The position numbers and the translations under genes were made by a program. The notes below the pieces were generated by a model, which did no database searches, was not told where the DNA came from, and saw only the letters and a program-made list of their open reading frames with translations. Positions 1-7,150 of a DNA stretch of 7,365 nucleotides are shown piece by piece; the first letter of the stretch is position 1, and each line of letters begins with the position of its first letter. The DNA is from CAZIKB01 sp964539665 (lineage in GTDB: Bacteria > Zhuqueibacterota > Zhuqueibacteria > Oceanimicrobiales > Oceanimicrobiaceae). The stretch lies in the NCBI GenBank assembly GCA_964539665.1, contig CAZIKB010000204.1:1-7365 (forward strand). Direction: 5' to 3'.

Positions 1-1
1 C

Positions 2-30
2 TCGGATAAAGCTAAAACGGCTTTATCCGA
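2..30. repeat. Perfect 11-bp hairpin at the window edge
   Basis: TCGGATAAAGC (2-12) is the exact reverse complement of GCTTTATCCGA (20-30), with a 7-base loop, so either strand could fold into a strong stem. No T-run follows on the plus strand. The minus-strand 3' side lies outside the window, so a terminator cannot be judged. It lies immediately beyond the stop of the decayed transposase-like frame on the minus strand and could be a terminator for it. It could also be an accident of coding sequence, because a minus-strand frame stays open through it. Confidence 0.5.
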
Positions 31-34
31 CATT

Positions 35-196
35 TCAAAGTTGACATAACACTAGTGCTAAAGTAATCACTTTGACATCAGAAAACTTTGGATTTCGGCC
101 AATTTTTGGTATATTACCATTGTTGTCAATATGTTTGCTTAAAGCGCCTTGGATAATTGGCAGCATTTTTTCAAAGATTATTTCGATTTTACGCAT
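35..196 (-). pseudogene. Decayed N-terminal fragment of a DDE transposase (IS982-like by eye)
   Basis: The minus strand encodes 53 residues from an ATG at 196-194 to a TGA at 37-35. A good Shine-Dalgarno AGGAG (complement of 205-209) lies 8 bases before the start. The C-terminal part reads RNPKFSDVKVITLALVLCQL. The pattern P-K-[FL]-S-D-x-x-V-I-T-L-A-L is what I recall from the N-terminal region of IS982-family transposases, which are usually around 290 residues, so this would be only the first fifth. The stop falls just after a TTT run. Removing one T continues the frame as QLEMSDKAVLALSE to the window edge, which suggests a frameshift rather than a genuine short protein. The catalytic DDE residues would lie beyond the window. 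Family assignment is by memory of a short motif and could be wrong (IS4- or IS5-type transposases are alternatives). The healthy ribosome site suggests recent decay. Confidence 0.4.
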
Positions 197-285
197 TACC
201 TATTCTCCTATTTTTATTTGTTTTAATCAACTTAAATATAAGGATAAATAGGTTAATGCGCATTATTTTTTTATTCTAATCAATT

Positions 286-1941
286 TTGCACAACGGGTTA
301 TTTACTATTTTATTTGTAAACTTAGCTTTAATTAGCTGCGATTTACATTTCCAGGATACTTCCTCAACCATTTTCCACGAAAGGGCGATTCAACTGACAG
401 AAAGTTACTTGTCTAAAAGCGATCCAGCCTGGTCACCTGATGGCACCATGATTGCCTACTCCCATGATGGTAGAGCAATCAATTTGATTTCTGTTTCATT
501 AGATGAATCAGATATGGAGCAAATTGGCCGCATTAAGGATGCTCGTATTTACGATAAATTCGACATCTCGCCTGATGGTACCAGGATAGTTTTTCATTGT
601 TCTATAAATAAGCATCTTTGGATAGCCAATCTGCAAACTGGCTCTAAATTTATGCTCACTCCGGACCATCGTCTTGCCGATGCACCTGCATGGTCTTCAG
701 ATGGCGAATGGATTGCATTTTGCGCTTACCGGAAAAATTCTAACTTTCGCAGTATTTGGAAAATACCAGCAACTGGCGGCAATCCCATCGAATTAACTAA
801 TGATGAAGTCGAAGCTTATCACCCATCCTGGTCACCCGATGGCAAGAAAATAGCCTATTATATTAGAAAAAACTATTACAATATTATAAAAATTATAGAC
901 ATCGAAAAAAATGAAAGCAGTCAACTAACCCCGGATTCAGTCTCATGTTATTACCCCGATTGGTCGCCAGACGGATTGACAATTGCATATTCCTCCCATA
1001 GAAACGATACCACAGCAATCTGGACTATACCAGTTATCGATGGTCAAGAAACCAAACTAACAAAAAATGTAAGAAGCGCTTACCGTCCTGCCTGGTCACC
1101 AGACGGTTCAAAAATTGCCATTTCAACTTCCAATTACTACAATTGGATAGCATCTTCGACAGGGGAAATATTGTACCAGACGAATATTCAGGAACGCTAT
1201 CCTGTTTGGGGGCCAGACGGCAATGCCCTCGTAGATGCTAAATCAGTAAATTATTCAAACATTGAAGTATTTTCTTTAATAGATTCTACTGCCTATCGTG
1301 TGACAAACGCAGACGATTTACCAACTGACCGCCACCCAACCTGGTATCCTGAAAGCAAAACCATTGCCTTCTCAAGAAGCTATCCAGGGCAATCTTCAGC
1401 ATCAATCTTCACCATTTCAATCTTGGGAGGAGAAGCAGCGCGTTTGATAGACGCCTCAACAACATATGATTATATGAACAATCCGGCCATTTCACCGGAC
1501 GGCAGATGGCTGGTTTATAATATAAGCTCCAGTATTTTTTTAACATCACTATCTGACGTCGATCCCATCAATTTAAGTCAATATATCGGCTATGGTTTAA
1601 TAGAGCCGGGATGGGCGCCCGACAGTCAGGGCATCGTATGTCGAAGCTCCGAGGGTTTAACGATTGTTTCCACAGATTCTTCTCTTGAGGTGGAAACAAG
1701 AACAATTTTAGGCAATTACAGAAATCCTGCCTGGTCGGCTAACCATCCTGTGCTTGGTTCGCATATCGCGGCAGAAGGTCCAGGGGGGATTTACGTTATA
1801 TCACCCGACGACACTACACATCAGGAAAGTGTTACCAGTGGGCGACAACCTAGCTGGTCACCGGATGGAACCAGATTGTGCTATATCATTTATGGTGAAT
1901 TATACGTCAAACCCATTCTTGTGGATTTATCGAATTTGTAA
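286..1941 (+). CDS. PD40/TolB-type beta-propeller lipoprotein, upstream copy
   Basis: This is a predicted 551-residue envelope lipoprotein made almost wholly of WD40-like (PD40) repeats of about 44 residues. The repeat hallmark [PA]xWSPDG followed by a hydrophobic IAY/IVF strand occurs at residues 47, 93, 134, 180, 224, 268, 306, 351, 400, 441, 481 and 522. That makes twelve repeats, enough for two six-bladed propellers as in TolB. The repeats at 351 (PTWYPES), 441 (PGWAPDS) and 481 (PAWSANH) have degenerate turns. The N-terminus is a short hydrophobic segment ending in a lipobox LISC with Cys18, then Asp19. In E. coli Asp at +2 retains lipoproteins in the inner membrane, but that rule may not hold here. 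The start is TTG at 286 because an in-frame TAA sits at 277-279 and the next in-frame ATG (448) is well beyond the lipobox. No Shine-Dalgarno is visible and the n-region lacks Lys/Arg, unlike the downstream paralogue, so expression may be weak. PD40 propellers usually bind proteins or ligands. No enzymatic domain is seen and the partner is unknown. Confidence 0.88.
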   Translation: MHNGLFTILFVNLALISCDLHFQDTSSTIFHERAIQLTESYLSKSDPAWSPDGTMIAYSHDGRAINLISVSLDESDMEQIGRIKDARIYDKFDISPDGTRIVFHCSINKHLWIANLQTGSKFMLTPDHRLADAPAWSSDGEWIAFCAYRKNSNFRSIWKIPATGGNPIELTNDEVEAYHPSWSPDGKKIAYYIRKNYYNIIKIIDIEKNESSQLTPDSVSCYYPDWSPDGLTIAYSSHRNDTTAIWTIPVIDGQETKLTKNVRSAYRPAWSPDGSKIAISTSNYYNWIASSTGEILYQTNIQERYPVWGPDGNALVDAKSVNYSNIEVFSLIDSTAYRVTNADDLPTDRHPTWYPESKTIAFSRSYPGQSSASIFTISILGGEAARLIDASTTYDYMNNPAISPDGRWLVYNISSSIFLTSLSDVDPINLSQYIGYGLIEPGWAPDSQGIVCRSSEGLTIVSTDSSLEVETRTILGNYRNPAWSANHPVLGSHIAAEGPGGIYVISPDDTTHQESVTSGRQPSWSPDGTRLCYIIYGELYVKPILVDLSNL

Positions 1942-2059
1942 CACTGAAGATTTATAATTATGTCGAGACAAAGGTTAGTGAATGTTTAAAATATGGCAAT
2001 ATTTCGTTTGCAATAAATTACAAGCCTGAATCACACATATCCAATAAACAAAGGTTCTA

Positions 2060-3721
2060 ATGATTTATCGAATTTCTTTGTTAGTAATTTTGATTTCCTA
2101 TTTAACTCTGATTAGCTGTGATTTAAACATCCAGGATACTAACACAACCACTTTCCACGAACGGGCGATTCAATTGACAGAAAGTTACCGGCCCAAAAGC
2201 GAACCAGCCTGGTCACCCGATGGCACTATGATCGCCTATGCCCATCATGGTAGAGCAACCAATTTGATTTCTGTATCGTTAGATGAATCAGATATGGAGC
2301 AAGTTGGCCGTATTAAAGATGCGCAAATTTACTATAAATTCGACATCTCGCCTGATGGTACAAAAATAGTCTATCATTGTTCTATAAATAAGCATCTTTG
2401 GATAGCCAATCTACAAACTGGCTCTAAATTTTCACTCACGTCGGACCATCGATATGCCTATCTACCTGCATGGTCTGCAGACGGAGACTGGATTGCTTAT
2501 TGCGCTTACAGGGAAAATTCTAGCGTTCGCAATATTTGGAAAATTCCAGCAATTGGAGGCACCCCCATCGAATTAACAAATGACGAAAGCGAAGCTTATT
2601 ACCCATGCTGGTCACCCGATGGCAAGAAAATAGCCTATCAAACTGTAGGCAACAACAACTATATTATAAAGATTATAAACATCGAAAGAAATGAAAGCAG
2701 TCAATTGACTCCAGATTCAGTCTCATGTTATTATCCCGACTGGTCGCCAGACGGAATGACAATTGCCTACTACTCGCATCGAAAAGATACAACCGCCATT
2801 TATACTATACCAGCCGAAGGAGGCAAAGAAACAAAATTAACAAATATGGTAAGACATGCACGATATCCAGCATGGTCACCAGACGGTTCAAAAATTGCTT
2901 ATTGTACATACGACGGTATTTGGATAGCATCTTCGAATGGGGAAATATTGCACGAGATGAACATTAGTGAACAATACCCTGTTTGGTGGCCAGACGGTAA
3001 TGCCCTCGTAGATACTAAATCAGTTACTACTTATTCAACCATTGAAGTTTTTTCATTCATAGATTCTACTACCAATCGTGTGACAAACGCAGTAGATTTA
3101 CAATTTGACCGCCAACCAACCTGGTATCCGGACAGTAAAACGATTGCCTTCTCTAGGAGCTATCCAGGGCAATCTTCTGCATCTATCTTCACAATTTCAA
3201 TCCTGGGAGGAGAAGCAAAGCTTTTGATAGACGCCTCATCAACAGGTGATTATATGAACAACCCGGCTATTTCACCGGATGGCAATTGGCTGGTATTTAA
3301 TGACCGATACAGAATATTTTTAGTCCCACTACCTGAAGGTGAACCCATCGATTTAAGTCAACATATCGGCTATAATTTAACAGAACCCGCCTGGGCGTCA
3401 AACAGTAAAGGAATTGTATGTAGCAGCCCAGATGGGCTAATGATAATTTCTACTGACTCTTCTTTTGTTGTGGATAAAAAAATTATCTCGGGTAATTTTA
3501 AGACTCCTACCTGGTCAGCTATCCATCCAGTATTTGGCTCGCATATCGCGGCTGAAGGCTCGGATGGCATTTATATTATATCACCCGACGACACCACGCA
3601 TCAGGAACGCGTTTCTGGAGGGCGTTCCCCAACCTGGTCACCTGATGGAACCAGGTTGGGTTGTATCATTGGCAGTCAATTATACGTTTTACCTATTCTT
3701 GTGGATTTATCAAATTTGTAG
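2060..3721 (+). CDS. PD40/TolB-type beta-propeller lipoprotein, downstream copy
   Basis: This 553-residue paralogue of the preceding gene has the same architecture. A clean type II signal peptide (Arg4 in the n-region, a hydrophobic core, lipobox LISC with Cys20 and Asp21) is followed by about 25 linker residues and twelve PD40 repeats. The repeat turns are at 49, 95, 136, 182, 226, 270, 307, 353, 402, 443, 483 and 524. The turns at 353 (PTWYPDS), 443 (PAWASNS) and 483 (PTWSAIH) are degenerate, at the same positions as in the other copy. The ATG at 2060 is preceded by AAAGG (2050-2054), 5 bases away, which supports it. Four cysteines besides the lipidated one are shared by both copies (107, 148, 223 and 454 here). 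The gene ends 36 bases before the TonB-dependent receptor, so co-transcription and a functional link are likely. The role is inferred as a membrane-anchored binding or scaffolding propeller. A TolB-like function is possible, but no TolB N-terminal domain or other pal/tol gene is present. Confidence 0.93.
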   Translation: MIYRISLLVILISYLTLISCDLNIQDTNTTTFHERAIQLTESYRPKSEPAWSPDGTMIAYAHHGRATNLISVSLDESDMEQVGRIKDAQIYYKFDISPDGTKIVYHCSINKHLWIANLQTGSKFSLTSDHRYAYLPAWSADGDWIAYCAYRENSSVRNIWKIPAIGGTPIELTNDESEAYYPCWSPDGKKIAYQTVGNNNYIIKIINIERNESSQLTPDSVSCYYPDWSPDGMTIAYYSHRKDTTAIYTIPAEGGKETKLTNMVRHARYPAWSPDGSKIAYCTYDGIWIASSNGEILHEMNISEQYPVWWPDGNALVDTKSVTTYSTIEVFSFIDSTTNRVTNAVDLQFDRQPTWYPDSKTIAFSRSYPGQSSASIFTISILGGEAKLLIDASSTGDYMNNPAISPDGNWLVFNDRYRIFLVPLPEGEPIDLSQHIGYNLTEPAWASNSKGIVCSSPDGLMIISTDSSFVVDKKIISGNFKTPTWSAIHPVFGSHIAAEGSDGIYIISPDDTTHQERVSGGRSPTWSPDGTRLGCIIGSQLYVLPILVDLSNL

Positions 3722-3757
3722 CTTTAATTATTATTTCAACTAAATTATCAAAATATT

Positions 3758-6142
3758 ATGCTTAGATTACAGTCAAGAAGTCTATTTTTCACCAATCTAA
3801 TTTTTATAATAGTAATCAATCAGAGCCTATTAAACGCCCAGAATTCAGCAACTATTCAGGGAAAAGTCATTGACACTCAAAGCGGCAATCCAATTCCTGA
3901 GGTTAATATTGAGCTGCTCGGGACTCACATGGGTGATGTATCCGATTCCAGCGGAACCTATCAATTACTCCATCTTGCTGCCGGCACTTACTCCATCAGA
4001 GCTTCCAGAATTGGTTTTGAGCCACAAACCATCGAAAACATTGTCTTAAATACGGGAGAAAGCCGCATTGTAGACTTCTCCTTAAAAGCCAGCCCGGTGA
4101 AATTACCCGGCGTCGAAATCGAAGCTGAACGTCTCTGGGAAAAGTATTTAACCAAAGCATCTTTAATTGGCGTCCAGCGTATGCGTGCACGCGAAATGGC
4201 CAATATTCCCGGCTCATTGGACGACCCTACGCGTGCTGTACAAATATTTAGCGGGGTTTCCGGCGGGGGCGATTACAGCGGCTTATTGGCAGTTCGGGGT
4301 GGAAGTCCAAACCAGAACCAGGTTATAATGGACGGCATGGTGATTCCTAATCCCTATCGATTTCGCATGGCTTTTGGCGGCGGAATGAGCGCCATAAATC
4401 CAAACACTACCCAGGATATTTATTTACATCTTGGCGGATTTTCAGCGGAGTATGGTAATGCCCTGTCCTCCATTCTTGAAATAGAATCCCGCATGGGCAA
4501 CCGTAAGCATCTACGCACCCAGGGCTCCATCAATTTCATGGATGTCAACGGACTGGTTGAAGGTCCTTTCCCGGCTGGATTGGGTTCATATCTATTTTCT
4601 GTGCGCAGAACCTATTATGATTTAATCATCAATAAAATCACCAACAGCAGCTCGGTCTTTCCGTTTTTCAACGAATTCAAAGGCAAGTTTTCATTTGACA
4701 TCACCAAAAACAATCGCATAAATATCCATCTCACTCAAAACAAAGAAGGGACAGAGCTCAATTCCGAAGTATCAAAAGAATTAAGCATTACGGAAAAGGT
4801 TAAAACCCGGATCGCCAGCATCTCCTGGCGCAGGCTGCAAGGTGAAAAGTGGCAGTTTAACACTATGTTTTCATATTATCGCGATGCCCGGGAATTTGCT
4901 GCTTTCGAACCAGACACTTCGGACACAACCATTCACAAGATCGGGACAAAATTTGCGCAAATCAATTCCACAATAATGGAAGAGGAAAAACGTATTTACG
5001 AGCAGCTCGACGCAAAATTGACCAACATCTCGTTCAAAGAAGATATTCGGTATAAAACAGGAGAAGAAAGCTGGCTCAAATGGGGATTTTCATTTACTAA
5101 GCTGCCTTCCAAGCTTGAGTTTGAAACAAGGAAGTCGGGTTTTTCTTATGCCCGGGTCGAAACACCAAACAGTATTAATTTCGATAAGACAAATAGATAT
5201 TATGCTACCTATTTTGAAAGTTCAACCCGGGCAACCGACAAACTGCATTTAAGATTAGGAGCCCGGTATGACTACTCATCTTTAATTGATGACGGTGAAT
5301 TCAGTCCGCGCATGAGTTTATGGTACAAACTGAATGCTCAAACTTCCTTGGAAGCAGCCTGGGGCATCTTTTATCAGTATCCCAATCCCATGGCTATTCA
5401 CACCCGAAACATACCGGTGAATTTAAGCAGCAATTTAGACAACATTTCCGCAGAAAAAGCCATACACCAAACTATTGGCCTCGAACGTTCTCTGAGTAAT
5501 AATCTTGTTGCGAAACTTCAGATTTATTACAAGGACATTGATCGGCTTTTGCTGCCGGTTGATGAAGAATCTTATGCGCCCAAAAACAATGGCAGAGGAT
5601 ATTCAAAGGGATTTGAATTTGTGCTTGAAAAGAGGCCGTCGAAACAAAGCAGAACAAACGGAGTAATCAGCTACTCTTACGGCAACGCTAAATATCGCGC
5701 CATTGATAACGATGAATGGTTTCCTTTTAAATATAATCGCCAGCATGCGCTAACATTCCTGTTTAATATGAGACTGACAGGTAACTGGAATTTTAGTATG
5801 TTAGGTCAATTTGCCAGCGGTATGCCTTATACGGACATATTAGGCCTGCGGAAAAGTTCAGGCATATTTGGAAGTTCATATTGGGAATTTCTACGCGGCG
5901 AAAAATATTGCGCTTCTTTTCCTGCATACAGACGACTTGATGCCAGAATCAGCTATGAGCGTCGTTTTGGAGACAGAGCTTTTTCGTTTTATCTGGATTT
6001 TATAAATTTAACAAATCAAAAAAATGTCTACGAAAAAACCTGGGAATTAAGAGCCCAACCCGAAGGGAAGATGCAGGCTACCAAAAGAACTATTTACATG
6101 CTGCCGCTGATTCCGTCATTTGGATTGAGTTTCAGGATGTGA
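3758..6142 (+). CDS. TonB-dependent outer-membrane receptor with carboxypeptidase-regulatory-like N-domain
   Basis: This 794-residue protein is an outer-membrane beta-barrel that imports a ligand using TonB/ExbBD energy. Residues 1-27 form a Sec signal peptide (hydrophobic 9-25, likely cut after LNA before Gln28). Residues 31-110 are a carboxypeptidase-D-regulatory-like Ig fold, with the typical IQGKVIDTQSGNPIPEVNI opening and the GTYSIRASRIGF strand. Residues about 135-245 are the plug, with LAVRGGSPNQNQVIMDG and the closing GGFSAEYGNALSSILEI segment. The rest is the barrel, with alternating aromatic strands and a final strand ending SFRM. The length is normal for the class. The start has no clear Shine-Dalgarno, but the signal peptide fits it well. 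No clear TonB box is visible between the signal peptide and the N-domain. No SusD-like gene is adjacent. The neighbours upstream are propeller lipoproteins, which could be its accessory partners (inference). The substrate is not deducible. Siderophore, peptide and glycan are all possible for this architecture. Confidence 0.96.
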   Translation: MLRLQSRSLFFTNLIFIIVINQSLLNAQNSATIQGKVIDTQSGNPIPEVNIELLGTHMGDVSDSSGTYQLLHLAAGTYSIRASRIGFEPQTIENIVLNTGESRIVDFSLKASPVKLPGVEIEAERLWEKYLTKASLIGVQRMRAREMANIPGSLDDPTRAVQIFSGVSGGGDYSGLLAVRGGSPNQNQVIMDGMVIPNPYRFRMAFGGGMSAINPNTTQDIYLHLGGFSAEYGNALSSILEIESRMGNRKHLRTQGSINFMDVNGLVEGPFPAGLGSYLFSVRRTYYDLIINKITNSSSVFPFFNEFKGKFSFDITKNNRINIHLTQNKEGTELNSEVSKELSITEKVKTRIASISWRRLQGEKWQFNTMFSYYRDAREFAAFEPDTSDTTIHKIGTKFAQINSTIMEEEKRIYEQLDAKLTNISFKEDIRYKTGEESWLKWGFSFTKLPSKLEFETRKSGFSYARVETPNSINFDKTNRYYATYFESSTRATDKLHLRLGARYDYSSLIDDGEFSPRMSLWYKLNAQTSLEAAWGIFYQYPNPMAIHTRNIPVNLSSNLDNISAEKAIHQTIGLERSLSNNLVAKLQIYYKDIDRLLLPVDEESYAPKNNGRGYSKGFEFVLEKRPSKQSRTNGVISYSYGNAKYRAIDNDEWFPFKYNRQHALTFLFNMRLTGNWNFSMLGQFASGMPYTDILGLRKSSGIFGSSYWEFLRGEKYCASFPAYRRLDARISYERRFGDRAFSFYLDFINLTNQKNVYEKTWELRAQPEGKMQATKRTIYMLPLIPSFGLSFRM

Positions 6143-6153
6143 TAAGACTTTTT

Positions 6154-6182
6154 ACCATGGATTGACACGGATAATCACAGAC
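6154..6182. other. Possible dispersed intergenic repeat (CACGGAT-type)
   Basis: The gap after the receptor gene contains ACCATGGATTGACACGGA followed by TAATCACAGAC, in which GGAT occurs twice and the ACACGGA and CACAGA units are alike. From memory, short intergenic sequences on this theme recur in many environmental bacterial genomes. Only one copy is present in this window, so its repeat nature is inferred and not shown. Confidence 0.25.
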
Positions 6183-6246
6183 TTCATAGAGCAACAAAAT
6201 TCAAAACACCAAATTTATCAATAAATTTTTGCAACTTTATTGCTTT

Positions 6247-6252
6247 AGGAGA
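6247..6252 (+). promoter_or_regulatory. Shine-Dalgarno that fixes the start of the EEP lipoprotein
   Basis: AGGAGA lies 9 bases before the ATG at 6262. The frame is also open from a TTG at 6229, but that would put eleven polar residues, including two arginines, in front of the signal peptide and has no ribosome site. The ATG start is therefore preferred. Confidence 0.8.
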
Positions 6253-6261
6253 GACTCAAAG

Positions 6262-7110
6262 ATGTATCAAAAGTTAATTATAATTGTTATAGTAACAGCC
6301 ATTATTTTCACTTGCTGTTCGAAAAACACACCCTCCACACCGGAGCAAACCTCAGGCGAATTTACTTTGCTAACGTACAATGTGGCAGGATTGCCTCAGG
6401 GTATTTCTCCTTTAAATCCTGAAAAGAATATACCCATAATCAGCCCTTTATTGAATAAATATGATATAGCCGTTGTACAAGAAGATTTCTATTACCATGA
6501 CGAACTAAAATCCAAAGCACAACATCCATACCAATCTGAATCCAATAATGGTACTTCGTTATTTGATTTTGGAGATGGATTAAACCGTTTTTCAGTTTTG
6601 CCGTTTGAATCGCTTTATCGGGGAGAATGGCAAATTTGTTCCAACAATGACGGTGAAGACTGCCTGGCCAGAAAAGGTTTTTCTGTAGCCGAAACGGAAA
6701 TTGCTCCCGGGATCTTTATTGATATTTATAATTTACATATAGATTCGGGTGGAAGTCAAAAAGATTTTGAAGCGAGACGTTCACAAATTCAACAGTTATT
6801 GCGCATAATTAATTCTCTTTCTGCAAAAAAAGCAGTGATAGTTGCGGGTGACACCAATCTAAATACCTGGCATCGGCCAAATGATACCACCTTGTTCCAA
6901 ATCCTGCTCGAAGGCGCCAACCTGACCGATACCTGTGGTTCACTTTCATGTGGTACTGAAATAGTTGACCGGGTGCTATTTCGCAGCTCGACTTCACTAA
7001 AAATACAAGCAATTGCATGGCAAATTGAACCAGACTTTGTAGATGAACAAGGGAATCCGTTGAGCGACCATCCTGCGGTTAGTGTGAATTTTAGCTGGAA
7101 AATACAGTAA
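6262..7110 (+). CDS. Secreted/lipoprotein endonuclease-exonuclease-phosphatase (EEP) superfamily protein
   Basis: This 282-residue protein starts at the ATG supported by AGGAGA. Residues 1-19 form a hydrophobic signal segment ending FTCCSKN. Cys19 is the probable lipid anchor (Cys18 is an alternative; the lipobox is imperfect). The EEP metal-dependent phosphodiesterase fold follows, with all usual catalytic motifs visible: YNVAGLP (Asn40), VVQED (Glu74), YNLHID (His159, Asp161), AGDTN (Asp197, Asn199), VDR (Asp236) and SDH (Asp269, His270). The DCLARKGFS block (133-141) and the C-terminal GNPLSDHPAVSVNFSW match a secreted EEP subfamily I recall from actinobacteria and fungi. The KG element is also reminiscent of neutral sphingomyelinases. 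EEP enzymes cleave phosphoesters in nucleic acids, phospholipids or inositol phosphates, and the substrate here cannot be assigned. Cys126/134 and Cys225/230 could form disulfides, consistent with an extracytoplasmic site. The gene lies 119 bases after the receptor, so shared transcription is possible but not shown. Confidence 0.94.
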   Translation: MYQKLIIIVIVTAIIFTCCSKNTPSTPEQTSGEFTLLTYNVAGLPQGISPLNPEKNIPIISPLLNKYDIAVVQEDFYYHDELKSKAQHPYQSESNNGTSLFDFGDGLNRFSVLPFESLYRGEWQICSNNDGEDCLARKGFSVAETEIAPGIFIDIYNLHIDSGGSQKDFEARRSQIQQLLRIINSLSAKKAVIVAGDTNLNTWHRPNDTTLFQILLEGANLTDTCGSLSCGTEIVDRVLFRSSTSLKIQAIAWQIEPDFVDEQGNPLSDHPAVSVNFSWKIQ

Positions 7111-7150
7111 ACAAGCTGTTACCCAAAAAAGAAAACGTGATATTTCTTAT

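Larger units (their letters stand above)
286..3721 (+). repeat. Tandem gene duplication of the propeller lipoprotein
   Basis: The two adjacent genes align end to end from the lipobox Cys to the shared C-terminus PILVDLSNL, both spans being 534 residues with a pair of compensating one-residue indels in the region of repeats 7-8. By hand I count about 137 differences, roughly 74% protein identity. Near-identical DNA blocks persist, for example the 38 bases encoding the end of repeat 2 (around 594-631 and 2374-2411). The intergenic spacers are not obviously related except for TTCTAAT just before each start region. This is an old duplication that has diverged, not an assembly duplicate. Confidence 0.93.

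Noticed and set aside
210..285. A divergent promoter region, with TTGTTT (218-223) and GATAAA (243-248) as -35/-10 boxes.
   Set aside because: The spacing is 19 bases and the boxes match poorly. In AT-rich sequence such matches are common, and the host sigma-factor consensus is unknown.
1989..2004. Small inverted repeat AAATAT-GGCA-ATATTT between the two propeller genes as a terminator.
   Set aside because: It is only six A/T pairs with no T-run, too weak to support termination.
1924..2075. A 14-base exact match GATTTATCGAATTT at the end of the first propeller gene (1924-1937) and at the start of the second (2062-2075), as a duplication junction.
   Set aside because: The copies are 138 bases apart and lie in different reading contexts, so they do not mark a simple tandem junction. 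In AT-rich DNA a 14-base match within several kilobases can arise by chance.
3370..3570. Minus-strand and other-frame open frames inside the propeller and receptor genes as overlapping genes.
   Set aside because: They lie within strongly supported coding sequence, show no recognisable domains, and have no supporting ribosome sites or conservation argument.
286..3721. A TolB/Pal envelope-stability system.
   Set aside because: The proteins have PD40 repeats but no visible TolB N-terminal domain, they are lipoproteins, and no pal, tolA, tolQ or tolR is present.
6229..6261. An upstream TTG start for the EEP protein.
   Set aside because: It lacks a ribosome site and would place polar, charged residues ahead of a good signal peptide, while the ATG at 6262 has AGGAGA at 9 bases.
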